Shown piece by piece: positions 1 through 7,807 of a stretch of 8,716 bases of DNA. The stretch is taken from NCBI GenBank assembly GCA_946479025.1, contig CAMLDM010000033.1, positions 1 through 8,716 on the forward strand. The letters run 5' to 3'. This DNA is from an uncultured Candidatus Saccharibacteria bacterium. GTDB taxonomy: Bacteria; Patescibacteria; Saccharimonadia; Saccharimonadales; CAMLKC01. Made by a program: the position numbers and the translations under genes. Numbering within the stretch: position 1 is the first letter of the stretch; the number at the start of each line of letters is the position of its first letter. The notes beneath the pieces were generated by a model. That model ran no database searches. It had not been told where the DNA came from and was given only the letters and a program-made list of their open reading frames with translations.

Positions 1-1617
1 GTCTTTATTGATGAGTTGCACCTGCTCGTGGGTGCGGGCGCCGCCGAGGGTGCGCTTGACGCGGCGAATATGCTAAAGCCGGCCCTAGCGCGCGGTGAGC
101 TGCACATGATCGGTGCGACAACGCTTGATGAGTACCGTAAACATATCGAAAAAGATGCGGCGCTTGAGCGTCGTTTCCAGACGATTGTCGTACCTGAGCC
201 GAGTCTTAAGGATACGATAGCGATTATAAAGGGGCTTCGAACTTATTACGAAAAGCATCATGGCGTCACTATGAGCGATGAAGTGCTGGAAGATGCCGTA
301 TATATGGCCGACCGCTACGTTAGCGAGCGGTTTATGCCCGACAAAGCCATCGACGTGATCGACGAAGCGGCGGCGCTTGTCCGCGTGAAGTCCGGTCGCA
401 AACCAAGTAGGCTCCGTGAGTTTACCCGTCAGCTCAAAAACCTGAACGAAAAAATGGAAGAAGCGGTTGCCGGTGAGGATTATGAGCGTGCTGCACTCTA
501 TAAAACGCGCATCAGCCAGATTACAGCTAAGATCGATGAAACGAAAGCTGATTTTGAAAACAAAACGCCGATCAAACTGGTCGACGACGATGTTGCTCAT
601 GCCATCGCCTCGATGACGGGTATTCCGGTGAAGCGCGTGCAAAAGTCGGAGGCAAAATTGCTACGGAACCTTGAGAAGCATCTTGGAAAGTTCCTTATCG
701 GCCAAAATGAAGCTGTTGAGAAGGTCGCACGCGCGATTCGTCGCAGCAGAAGCGGCGTGGCTAGCAATAAGCGCCCGATCGGATCGTTTGTTTTCATGGG
801 GCCGACGGGCGTGGGTAAAACGGAGCTTGCCAAGGTGATTGCCCGTGAGGTCTTCGGTAGTGATGATTCACTTATTAAAATCGATATGAGCGAGTTCGGT
901 GAGCGCCACAATACGGCGCGTCTGCTCGGCGCACCGGCCGGTTATGTTGGGTACGACGACGGCGGCCAGCTCACCGATAAGATTCGCAGACAGCCGTACA
1001 GCGTCGTTCTGTTTGATGAAATAGAAAAAGCGCACCCGGAAGTATTCCAGCTGCTGCTCCAGCTACTAGAAGACGGTAAACTAACGGATGCCAAGGGTCG
1101 AAGCATCGATTTTACAAATACGATCATTATCCTTACAAGCAACCTCGGTGCGGATAAGATGATGAAAGAATCAAGCCTCGGTTTTCACGCTACCACGAAA
1201 TCCGATGAAAAACACCTTGATGCGGTTCATGAAGAAAACGCTGCGGCGGCAAATGAAGCGCTTTCAAAGATGATGCGTCCAGAGCTCATCAACCGCTTCG
1301 ATGCGGTGGTAACATTCCGCGCGCTTACTCGCAAGGAAGTCGGCAAAATTTTCGACAATCTTATCGATGAACTTCAGCAACGCCTTATCAGAAAGGGTAT
1401 TCACCTTTCGGTAAAGCCGGCTGCAAAACGCCTGCTTATCGATAAAGGATATAGTGAAAAATTCGGCGCACGCCCTCTGCGCCGCGCTCTTCAGGACGAC
1501 CTCGAACACCAGATTGCAGATGGAATTCTCAGCGGTGAATACGAGAAAGGCAGCGTGCTGGAGATTGGCGCACGAAAGGGGGCGGTGACGGTCGATGTCA
1601 GACACGAATCAGTCTAG
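1..1617 (+). CDS. clpC: ATP-dependent Clp protease ATP-binding subunit ClpC (C-terminal part, 5' end outside window)
   Basis: AAA+ unfoldase that feeds proteins into the ClpP peptidase in the cytoplasm. The frame is open from base 1, beginning inside the Walker B of the first ATPase domain (VFIDELH, visible residues 1-7), so an internal TTG at 16 is not the real start. Next come sensor-1 and arginine-finger regions of domain 1 (IGATT, ALERRF) and a short middle domain with a UVR-like coiled coil (about residues 138-173, [13 protein letters not shown]), which marks ClpC rather than ClpB or ClpA. The second ATPase domain has Walker A GPTGVGKT (267-274), pore loop GYVGY, Walker B VVLFDE (335-340), sensor 1 TSNLGA and sensor 2 GARPLRR (489-495). 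An LGF tripeptide at about 393-395 (bases 1177-1185) fits the ClpP-docking loop, so a ClpP partner is expected elsewhere. The gene ends in TAG, and its last 23 bases overlap the next gene in another frame, implying translational coupling. All key residues visible here are intact. Identification is firm; only the N-terminal half is unseen. Confidence 0.97.
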   Translation, partial: VFIDELHLLVGAGAAEGALDAANMLKPALARGELHMIGATTLDEYRKHIEKDAALERRFQTIVVPEPSLKDTIAIIKGLRTYYEKHHGVTMSDEVLEDAVYMADRYVSERFMPDKAIDVIDEAAALVRVKSGRKPSRLREFTRQLKNLNEKMEEAVAGEDYERAALYKTRISQITAKIDETKADFENKTPIKLVDDDVAHAIASMTGIPVKRVQKSEAKLLRNLEKHLGKFLIGQNEAVEKVARAIRRSRSGVASNKRPIGSFVFMGPTGVGKTELAKVIAREVFGSDDSLIKIDMSEFGERHNTARLLGAPAGYVGYDDGGQLTDKIRRQPYSVVLFDEIEKAHPEVFQLLLQLLEDGKLTDAKGRSIDFTNTIIILTSNLGADKMMKESSLGFHATTKSDEKHLDAVHEENAAAANEALSKMMRPELINRFDAVVTFRALTRKEVGKIFDNLIDELQQRLIRKGIHLSVKPAAKRLLIDKGYSEKFGARPLRRALQDDLEHQIADGILSGEYEKGSVLEIGARKGAVTVDVRHESV

Positions 1618-2593
1618 CGGCGGACATTTCTTAGGCATTCTGGCGACGGTCGCTTGCGTCCTTGGCGCCCTGTTTATACTACTCAACCGCCAGCATGTCG
1701 TCGACCAGCTGAGCGTGTGGCAGTACAAACCAGGCAGTGACGTGGCGGCTCTTGCCAAACGGGCTGACATGAACGAAAGCGGAAAGTTTTTGTTTTATGC
1801 TGCTCAGCCCGAAGTCGACGGAGCGCAGGAATTCAATCAGGAGTGTGATCGTAAAGAGAACAGTACTGCTATTTTGGGTTGCTATAACGGACGCAAGATC
1901 TACATCTACAACGTTACCGATAAACGGCTGGATGGGATCAAAGAGGTGACTGCGGCTCATGAGATGCTGCACGTTGCATACGAGCGGATGAGCGACAGCG
2001 AGAAACAGTCGGTTGACGTGTTGCTTGAGGCGGAATACAACAAGCTAAAAAACGATAAAGAATTCAGTGAACGCATGGCATTTTACGCCCGCACTGAACC
2101 TGGTGAGCGTGATAATGAACTGCATTCGGTGATTGGAACCGAAGTCGCGAATATCAGTCCCGAGCTGGAAAAGCATTATCAACAGTATTTTACGAACCGG
2201 AAGAAAATCCTTCAACTGCATGTTCAATATGCCAGCGTGTTTGCCAGCCTGCAGCAAAAAAGCGAGGCGCTTTCGGCGCAGCTGACGGCACTTGGCAACC
2301 GAATAGAATCCGAACGGGCGCAGTATAACGCGGATGTGATCCAGCTTAACGCCGATATCCAACGATTTAATAGCCGGGCAAATGGCGGCGGGTTCTCGAG
2401 CGAAGCCGAGTTTAAAAACGAGCGAGCGGATCTCGTAAGTCGGGCTGCTGGACTTGATGAGCAGCGTAAGGTTATCGACGCTGAAATTGCGCAGTATGAC
2501 TCACTTCGCCAGGACTTGTTGAGCGTTGCAAGCAAATCACAGGCACTTAACCGCAGTATTGACAGCAGCCTGGCCCCAGCTCCAAGCCTGTAG
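1595..2593 (+). CDS. Membrane-anchored HExxH protein with C-terminal coiled coil (putative zinc metalloprotease)
   Basis: I do not recognise a named family for this 332-residue protein. Visible features are one N-terminal hydrophobic segment (about residues 12-31), a globular middle with two cysteines (C84 and C96, in QEC and LGC) and a helix containing AAHEMLH. HEMLH is at residues 122-126, the classic HExxH zinc-binding and catalytic pattern. About 48 residues on, RDNELHSVIGTE (172-183) offers E175 as a possible third zinc ligand in gluzincin style, which is inference. Residues from about 200 to 320 are rich in A, Q, L, E and R with heptad-like spacing (QQKSEALSAQL, ERAQYNADVIQL) and probably form a long coiled coil, followed by a short S/P/A tail. 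The ATG at 1595 lies inside the end of clpC, with a G-rich stretch (GGGGG, near 1578) as a distant ribosome site; no better start is visible. Topology is ambiguous because flanking charges are sparse; the cysteine pair hints at an extracytoplasmic domain. Co-expression with clpC suggests a role in protein quality control, but substrate and activity are unknown. Confidence 0.85.
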   Translation: MSDTNQSSGGHFLGILATVACVLGALFILLNRQHVVDQLSVWQYKPGSDVAALAKRADMNESGKFLFYAAQPEVDGAQEFNQECDRKENSTAILGCYNGRKIYIYNVTDKRLDGIKEVTAAHEMLHVAYERMSDSEKQSVDVLLEAEYNKLKNDKEFSERMAFYARTEPGERDNELHSVIGTEVANISPELEKHYQQYFTNRKKILQLHVQYASVFASLQQKSEALSAQLTALGNRIESERAQYNADVIQLNADIQRFNSRANGGGFSSEAEFKNERADLVSRAAGLDEQRKVIDAEIAQYDSLRQDLLSVASKSQALNRSIDSSLAPAPSL

Positions 2594-2603
2594 CTTCGGC
2601 GGG

Positions 2604-2612
2604 TGCTATAAT
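2604..2612 (+). promoter_or_regulatory. Extended -10 promoter for radA, probably giving a leaderless mRNA
   Basis: TGCTATAAT is a perfect TATAAT hexamer (2607-2612) with the TGn extension, lying between the preceding stop codon and the radA ATG. There is no good -35 element at 16-18 bases upstream, as is common for extended -10 promoters. A start point seven bases past the hexamer falls at 2619-2621, on or next to the A of the radA ATG. There is no Shine-Dalgarno sequence in front of that ATG. Confidence 0.6.
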
Positions 2613-2620
2613 GGATTGTA

Positions 2621-3973
2621 ATGGTAAAAAGTAGAACTCAATTTATCTGCCAGAATTGCGGGGCGAGTTATCCAAAGTGGACGGGGAAATGTGAAAACTG
2701 CGGAGAGTGGAATACGCTCGTTGAGCAAGCCGCACCCAGCAGTGGCAAATCGGCGGTGGCAAAAAGTGCTTCACATGGGCGTGTATTAACTCCGCAGACG
2801 ATGCGGTCAATATCCGCAGAGGAAGCCGTAAGGCGCATGGGGACGGGTTACGAGGATCTTGATAGCGTACTTGGCGGCGGCATCGTGCCGGGCGGCGTTA
2901 TACTGATGGCTGGTCAGCCAGGGATCGGGAAGAGTACACTTTTGCTGCAAGTAGCGAGCGAAGTCGGAAGCGCGCAGCCGGTACTTTATGCCAGTGGCGA
3001 AGAGTCGGCGTCGCAGGTGAAACTTCGCGCTGAACGGCTCGGGGCGAACAGGCAGGAACAACTGCACTTTGTAGCCAGTACCAGCGCCGATGATATTGCA
3101 GCGACGATCCGTAGCGGCGCATACAAACTGGTTATCATCGACTCGATTCAGACACTCAGTCTTGATGAAATCACTTCGGCGCCGGGCACGGTCAGTCAAA
3201 TTACCAACAGTAGTAATGTAATTATTCGCGCCGCCAAAGAGGCTGGTGCAGCGGTGGTTTTAGTGGGACATGTAACGAAAGAAGGTAGTATCGCCGGACC
3301 AAAGGTGCTCGAGCATTTGGTAGACGTAGTGCTTCAGTTCGAGGGTGATCGCTACGGCGGCTTCAAAGTGGTACGTGCGGTGAAAAACCGCTTTGGCTCA
3401 ACCAGCGAAGCGGCGATCTTTGAAATGTATGAGCAGGGGCTTCGTGTGGTTGAAAACCCTTCTGCCGCGCTTCTTTCTGAGCGGCAAAATGCCGATGGCT
3501 CGGTGGTAATGGCGACACTGGAGGGCACGCGGCCGTTGCTCGTAGAGATTCAAGCCCTTGTCAATCCGACGAGTTTCGGGTATCCTAAACGTACAGCCTC
3601 GGGGTTTGACCTCAACCGCCTCAATCTTCTTATAGCCGTACTGGAACGGCGAACGAAACTGAATTTATCAGACAAAGATATTTATATCAATGTCGTGGGC
3701 GGGCTGAGGTTAAATGATCCGGCGGCAGATCTAGCTATCTGTATGGCAATTGCCAGCGCTGCGGCTGGCAGATGTCTGGATGATGAGCTGGTGGTGTTTG
3801 GAGAGGTTGGACTTGGTGGGGAAATTCGCAGCGTTCACAGCGCCGACCGCAGGATTGCCGAGGCGAAGAAGCTGGGCTTTACCCAGGCAATTGCCCCACG
3901 CGCCGCAGCAAAGGATTCATTTATAAAGGGTGTCGGTGACCTTCGACAGGCGCTCATAGACTACTTGCAGTAG
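2621..3973 (+). CDS. radA: DNA repair protein RadA (Sms), RecA-like branch-migration ATPase
   Basis: RadA processes recombination intermediates alongside RecA in the cytoplasm. At 450 residues it has the normal family length. In order: an N-terminal four-cysteine zinc finger (C10, C13, C24, C27; CQNCG and CENCG), a RecA-like ATPase with Walker A GQPGIGKS (98-105) and Walker B VIIDSIQT (171-178), the RadA-specific KNRFG motif (255-259), and a Lon-protease-like C-terminal domain (about 275-450) including NVVGGLRLNDPAADLA and FGEVGLGGEIR. All diagnostic motifs are present. The ATG at 2621 places the zinc finger at the usual distance from the N-terminus; the nearby ATG at 2611 is in another frame and stops after seven codons. 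The gene lies 27 bases after the HExxH gene and 18 before the PIN/TRAM gene, so it is probably part of the clpC operon while also having its own promoter. It ends in TAG. The assignment is firm. Confidence 0.98.
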   Translation: MVKSRTQFICQNCGASYPKWTGKCENCGEWNTLVEQAAPSSGKSAVAKSASHGRVLTPQTMRSISAEEAVRRMGTGYEDLDSVLGGGIVPGGVILMAGQPGIGKSTLLLQVASEVGSAQPVLYASGEESASQVKLRAERLGANRQEQLHFVASTSADDIAATIRSGAYKLVIIDSIQTLSLDEITSAPGTVSQITNSSNVIIRAAKEAGAAVVLVGHVTKEGSIAGPKVLEHLVDVVLQFEGDRYGGFKVVRAVKNRFGSTSEAAIFEMYEQGLRVVENPSAALLSERQNADGSVVMATLEGTRPLLVEIQALVNPTSFGYPKRTASGFDLNRLNLLIAVLERRTKLNLSDKDIYINVVGGLRLNDPAADLAICMAIASAAAGRCLDDELVVFGEVGLGGEIRSVHSADRRIAEAKKLGFTQAIAPRAAAKDSFIKGVGDLRQALIDYLQ

Positions 3974-3991
3974 CAAGAGAAAGAAGAAGTA

Positions 3992-4933
3992 ATGGAAATA
4001 AGACAATTTTTAATCATCGTGACGGCCTTCGCGATTTTAGCAGAAGTAACGTATCTTGTTGTGAAGCTGCCTCGTCAGAATCTGATAAAAAAACAGGGGC
4101 GGCCGATTTTGGTAGACACCTCAGTTCTGATCGATGGGCGTATCATTGCCGTAGCGAAATCCGGTTTTATTGGCGATGCGCTGGTGATACCTCGAAGCGT
4201 TATTGGTGAGTTGCAGTTCCTGGCGGACAACGCCGACCATGACAAGCGTGCCCGCGCCCGGTATGGTCTTGACGTCGTACGTGAGCTTCAGGCGATGCCA
4301 AGCGTTGAAGTGGAGATACTACAGGATGGAAGCAAGGCCGAAGAAGGTGTCGACGAGCGCCTGCTGAGCCTCGCTAAAAAATATAATGCTGCCGTGTGTA
4401 CCATCGATTATAATCTCAATAAAGTTGCGGTTGTCGAGGGGATTACTGTGCTCAACGTTAATGAGCTGGCTCAGAGTCTGCGCATGGCGTATTTGCCGGG
4501 CGAAAAAATGCTGCTTGAGCTTGTGCAAAAGGGACAGGATGCGCACCAGGGAGTCGGCTATCTTACCGACGGCACGATGGTAGTTGTAGAGCACGCCAGC
4601 AAAAACATTGGCCAGACGATCGAGATTGAGTTTATCCGCAGCCTGCAGACCGCTGCTGGCAAAATGATGTTTGCAAGGCCTGTCGAACGTAAGCAGCAGC
4701 CGGCTCAGCAGAAGCCTGCCGGTAAAAAGCAGATCGAGCCAAAAGTTGCGGCGGCATATCATAGCGATCGCAGCGATCGTCAGGCTGCAAAGAAATCCCG
4801 ACAAAAACAGAAGCCTGCCGAGCAGAAGCAAGAGAATGGTGCGGCCGTAAGTCGTCGGTCTGCAAGTAAACACCCTCAGACGTCTAAGGACCGCGAAGCC
4901 GCTCTCATCGAACTCGTTGACAAACAGCAATAG
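3992..4933 (+). CDS. Membrane-anchored PIN/TRAM-domain protein (YacL-like putative ribonuclease)
   Basis: PIN domains are metal-dependent ribonuclease folds, and TRAM is an RNA-binding fold. This 313-residue protein has one N-terminal membrane helix (about 5-24) followed by basic residues (K25, R28, K33, K34), which points to an outside N-terminus and a cytoplasmic enzyme. The PIN domain spans about 38-155, with acidic residues in the expected places: D42 (LVDTSVLIDGR), E73 (VIGELQFL), D121 (GVDERLL) and D139 (CTIDYNL). The TRAM domain follows (about 163-230; GVGYLTDGTMVVVE, IGQTIEIE). The last 80 or so residues are low-complexity, rich in K, Q, R, A and S, and probably disordered; they could bind nucleic acid. 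Firmicute YacL has several membrane helices, whereas this one has a single helix. The start ATG at 3992 follows a purine-rich AAGAAGAAG, a weak ribosome site. The gene closes the plus-strand cluster, ends in TAG and is followed at once by a terminator. Family is clear; RNA substrate is unknown. Confidence 0.92.
   Translation: MEIRQFLIIVTAFAILAEVTYLVVKLPRQNLIKKQGRPILVDTSVLIDGRIIAVAKSGFIGDALVIPRSVIGELQFLADNADHDKRARARYGLDVVRELQAMPSVEVEILQDGSKAEEGVDERLLSLAKKYNAAVCTIDYNLNKVAVVEGITVLNVNELAQSLRMAYLPGEKMLLELVQKGQDAHQGVGYLTDGTMVVVEHASKNIGQTIEIEFIRSLQTAAGKMMFARPVERKQQPAQQKPAGKKQIEPKVAAAYHSDRSDRQAAKKSRQKQKPAEQKQENGAAVSRRSASKHPQTSKDREAALIELVDKQQ
4709..4820 (+). repeat. Two in-frame copies of a 13-base direct repeat in the PIN/TRAM tail
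   Basis: CAGAAGCCTGCCG occurs at 4709-4721 and 4808-4820, exactly 99 bases apart, so both copies encode QKPA in the same frame. A tandem AGCGATCG pair also lies between them (about 4763-4779, encoding SDRSDR). Together they suggest that the low-complexity tail grew partly by local duplication. Confidence 0.5.
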
Positions 4934-4941
4934 AAAAAATC

Positions 4942-4984
4942 TAAATATAAAATACCGCTCATCACGAGCGGTATTTTATATTTA
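4942..4984. terminator. Bidirectional intrinsic terminator between convergent genes
   Basis: A perfect inverted repeat with 19-base arms (4942-4960 and 4966-4984) and the five-base loop ATCAC. The inner part of the stem is GC-rich (ACCGCTC / GAGCGGT). The outer part is A-rich on the left and T-rich on the right (TATTTTATATTT), so either strand's transcript ends in a U-rich tract after the GC stem. It begins eight bases after the PIN/TRAM stop and ends 24 bases beyond the stop of the minus-strand gene, so it can stop transcription from both sides. Confidence 0.9.
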
Positions 4985-5008
4985 AAACCAGTTCTTCCAC
5001 TTTCGCCT

Positions 5009-7678
5009 TCAGCCGCCATCTCCACTGCTCGATGGCGTAAACTGCTTTGAGCCGCTACCTGTGTAGTAAACACTGTCGGTAATGGTCGCAGTGATTGTCT
5101 TCGTGCTAGAGCTGGTGAAGGTATAATCAACGGTCTTCGTGCCGCTTGATGACATGCTGAATGTCTTTATGGCGGTCCCACCGACGCGTATTTCAAGCTC
5201 TTTGAGCGAGTGGGTGCCGGCAGCCACGCTCACGCTGATGCGGTAGGAATTGCCGCCGTTTGGCGTAACGTTGATGGCAGATACGCTTGGCTTGCTGTCG
5301 CTACACTTGTGGATGTCATCATCCTTGTTAGCATTGTAGCCATCTGGTGCGATGAACGCATCTTTTTTGCTGATAGGGTCTTTGAATTTCTGGACATAGA
5401 TGTCGACCTTCGCGGCATCTGGCGTACAATCCGTTGCCTTTTTCTTTGAGACTTTATCGAACGTCATTTTGGTGTTCGACTTGCCCTGGTTTTTGTTGTA
5501 CCACGACGGGTACAGTTCACCATTTATCGTTTGTATGCCGGCAGGCCGCTTGAGCCAATCGCCCGGCTTCCATTTGCCTTCAGGACCGTAAATATCCTGG
5601 TGAACATAGCGCATGACAGCATCGATAATCGGTCCTGGCATGGTTGAGTTACCGTTGGTGAGCGGACGGGCATCTTGGTTACCGAGCCATACGCCCATGG
5701 ACACGACTGGACTATAGGTCATCATCCAGACATCCTTCGGTTGGCCGCCGACGTCAGAGGTACCGGTCTTGGTGGCGGTTTTAATACCTGTATCGCCATA
5801 GCTTAGACCCTGTGTAATGCTGCCAAAGAGTGGGCGACGGGCATTTGGGTCGGTGAGAATGTCGCTTACGATGTATGCAGCTTGCGGATCGATGATCTGT
5901 TTGCTGGAATCTTTCCATTTGTCGATGACAGCACCCTGGTTGTTGGTAACACTAAGAATTGTGGCCTGTGGCTTGTAGACGCCGCCACGTGCGAGAGAGG
6001 CGAAAGCGTTTACATGGTCGGTTTGTCTGGTGCCACACGCACCGATGGCGGCGGAAAGGCCAGCTTGGGTCTCTTGACCTCTCGTGCAGTAGAGCGAGTC
6101 TCCCATTGCGTGAATTGTGTCGAGAGTAGGCTTCTGGCCTGCAATATACATCGCTTTTACGGCTGGGATATTACGTGATTGCGCCAGGCTGTCTCGAATC
6201 GAAATATTGCCAAGGAACCTTCCGTCGTCATCTTGTAGGGGTGCTCCGTAAAGGCTATTGATGTTGACGTCGCTTAGGATGCTGCCGCTCCCATAGTTTG
6301 GCTGTCCGTCGGGCTGTTTTGAAAACAGTTGCGCAAAGACGAGCGGCTTGACGCTTGATCCTGGTTGGAGATAAGCGATCGCAGCGTTATCTTGACCAAA
6401 GCCCGGGTAATTGTAATCACGGCTTCCGTCTAAGGCAAGGATCTGTCCGGTCGCATTGTCTTCCACAGTTCCAGCGCCGTCGTTGAAGCCACCATATTCC
6501 GGCGTGATATACCCGTAACCGCCGTGGAACATCTGGTGCATCGCTTGTTCGAGTTTTTTCTGGATACGAAGATCGAGAGTGGTTTTGATCGTCAGGCCGC
6601 CCCGGCCAACTGCCGCCTTGCCGAGTTTGCTCTCAAGCTCCGACTTGACCATTTGCACGAAGTGAGGCGCTTTAACGTCCTTGTACTGGTCGGAGAGTGG
6701 CTTGATATTATCGAGAATAGGGTATTTCTTTGCCTCTTCAGCTTGCGCCCGAGTGATGTACTTTTGGTCGACCATATTGTCGAGAACTTTGTGCTGGCGT
6801 GCAATAAGTGCTTCATGGCCGGCAATATTGTACGGGTCGTAAACGCTTGGGTTGTTTGGAATGGCTGCCAGAAGCGCTGCCTCTGGAAGCGTAAGATCCT
6901 TACTGCTGATACCGAAATAGGTCTGCGCGCCCGACTCAACGCCGTTGCGGCGGCCGCCGTATGGCGACTCATTGAGGTAGAGGTTGAGAATTTGTTTTTT
7001 ATCGTACATGCGCTCAACTTCGATGGCCAGAATCATCTCTTTGATCTTACGAGGAACACCGTTCAGGCCGCGCTTTTGCGCTTCGTCGGCGAAGAATACT
7101 TGCTTGACGAGCTGCTGGGTCAGCGTGGAACCTCCCTGTACGCTGCCGCCGTTGGCATTATTAACGAGAGAACGGAAGATGCCGGTGACACTGATACCAC
7201 CATGCTGGTAGAAGTCTTTATCTTCGATGGCGACCGTGGCATCCTTCATGTATTGATTGATGTCGTCACCCTTGACGACAAGCTTATAGTCGCCATCACC
7301 CTTGTCTTCCCAAAGGAGCTTTCCGTTGCGGTCGAGATATTTCGTAACAGTAGTCTGAACGCGTTTAGCGAGTTCGCCCGGGCGGATGGTGTCGAGGTCT
7401 TTGCGGTAGTAGGCAAACAGCGCACCAACGCTTAAAACGCCAAGCAGAATCGCGACGCCAAGAACTTTAAGCGCCATGAACGCGCCTTTTTTGCTGAACC
7501 AATAGCGTACGACTCGCTTTGGTTGCAGGCGGTAAAGTAATCGTTGCACGGGATGCTTCGGCAGACTTGCCAGGTACTCGGCTTTCTTGCGAGCTTCAGC
7601 TTCTTTCTTGGTCTTGCGCTTGTGCGTAAGGTTGGAATACACGCTCATATTGCGTGATTTGGTCGGTTTTTTAGCCAC
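5009..7678 (-). CDS. Bifunctional class A penicillin-binding protein (transglycosylase/transpeptidase)
   Basis: It polymerises lipid II into glycan strands and cross-links them outside the cytoplasmic membrane. The 889-residue protein starts with a basic cytoplasmic tail of about 66 residues, then a membrane helix (about 68-90). The GT51 domain has catalytic E152 in EDKDFYQHGG, GGSTLTQQLVKQ (182-193), RKIKEMILAIEVER (210-223) and LNLYLNESPYGG (231-242). The transpeptidase domain has SxxK with nucleophile S441 (PGSSVKP, K444), SRN at 501-503 and KTGT at 637-640, so both active sites look complete. C531 and C548 could form a disulfide. A linker with C751 and C792 leads to an Ig-like beta-rich C-terminal module (about 797-882) and an S/G tail. 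The start is GTG at 7678-7676, 10 bases after a weak GGGA ribosome site; Met11 (7648) is a less likely alternative. The stop is TGA. The gene is transcribed alone, from the divergent promoter region to the shared terminator. Family is certain; the exact paralogue name is not. Confidence 0.96.
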   Translation of the reverse strand: MAKKPTKSRNMSVYSNLTHKRKTKKEAEARKKAEYLASLPKHPVQRLLYRLQPKRVVRYWFSKKGAFMALKVLGVAILLGVLSVGALFAYYRKDLDTIRPGELAKRVQTTVTKYLDRNGKLLWEDKGDGDYKLVVKGDDINQYMKDATVAIEDKDFYQHGGISVTGIFRSLVNNANGGSVQGGSTLTQQLVKQVFFADEAQKRGLNGVPRKIKEMILAIEVERMYDKKQILNLYLNESPYGGRRNGVESGAQTYFGISSKDLTLPEAALLAAIPNNPSVYDPYNIAGHEALIARQHKVLDNMVDQKYITRAQAEEAKKYPILDNIKPLSDQYKDVKAPHFVQMVKSELESKLGKAAVGRGGLTIKTTLDLRIQKKLEQAMHQMFHGGYGYITPEYGGFNDGAGTVEDNATGQILALDGSRDYNYPGFGQDNAAIAYLQPGSSVKPLVFAQLFSKQPDGQPNYGSGSILSDVNINSLYGAPLQDDDGRFLGNISIRDSLAQSRNIPAVKAMYIAGQKPTLDTIHAMGDSLYCTRGQETQAGLSAAIGACGTRQTDHVNAFASLARGGVYKPQATILSVTNNQGAVIDKWKDSSKQIIDPQAAYIVSDILTDPNARRPLFGSITQGLSYGDTGIKTATKTGTSDVGGQPKDVWMMTYSPVVSMGVWLGNQDARPLTNGNSTMPGPIIDAVMRYVHQDIYGPEGKWKPGDWLKRPAGIQTINGELYPSWYNKNQGKSNTKMTFDKVSKKKATDCTPDAAKVDIYVQKFKDPISKKDAFIAPDGYNANKDDDIHKCSDSKPSVSAINVTPNGGNSYRISVSVAAGTHSLKELEIRVGGTAIKTFSMSSSGTKTVDYTFTSSSTKTITATITDSVYYTGSGSKQFTPSSSGDGG

Positions 7679-7711
7679 GTCGTATTTTTCCCATAAGCAG
7701 TATTACCAATT

Positions 7712-7743
7712 ATTATAGCACGCACGAGCGAACGTATAGACAA
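7712..7743 (-). promoter_or_regulatory. Extended -10 promoter for the penicillin-binding protein gene
   Basis: On the minus strand, TGCTATAAT occupies 7720-7712, identical to the radA promoter element. A partial -35 match, TTGTCT (7743-7738), lies 20 bases upstream of the hexamer, longer than ideal. The predicted start near 7705 would give a leader of about 27 bases before the GTG. Confidence 0.65.
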
Positions 7744-7807
7744 TTTTTGGTGGGAAAATCTGCAGATGAGCGCCACACTATTTTTGGTCGTATTAATACT
7801 CTTTTTC

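Noticed and set aside
85..642. Open frame of 185 codons on the minus strand opposite clpC
   Set aside because: It is antisense to intact, conserved ClpC sequence and has no start signals; it is a coding shadow.
2559..2564. TTGACA, a perfect -35 hexamer upstream of radA
   Set aside because: It is 42 bases from the TATAAT at 2607, far beyond workable spacing, and lies inside the coding sequence of the preceding gene.
2611..2634. ATG at 2611 as an alternative radA start
   Set aside because: It is in a different frame and reaches TAG after seven codons.
4319..4930. Open frame of 203 codons on the minus strand opposite the PIN/TRAM gene
   Set aside because: The sense strand encodes clear PIN and TRAM motifs, and the antisense frame's leucine-rich look comes from the complement of K/Q codons.
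6524..7435. Open frame of 303 codons on the plus strand opposite the penicillin-binding protein gene
   Set aside because: It lies antisense to the transglycosylase domain, whose motifs are fully conserved; it has no ribosome site or promoter, and its translation matches no family I recognise.
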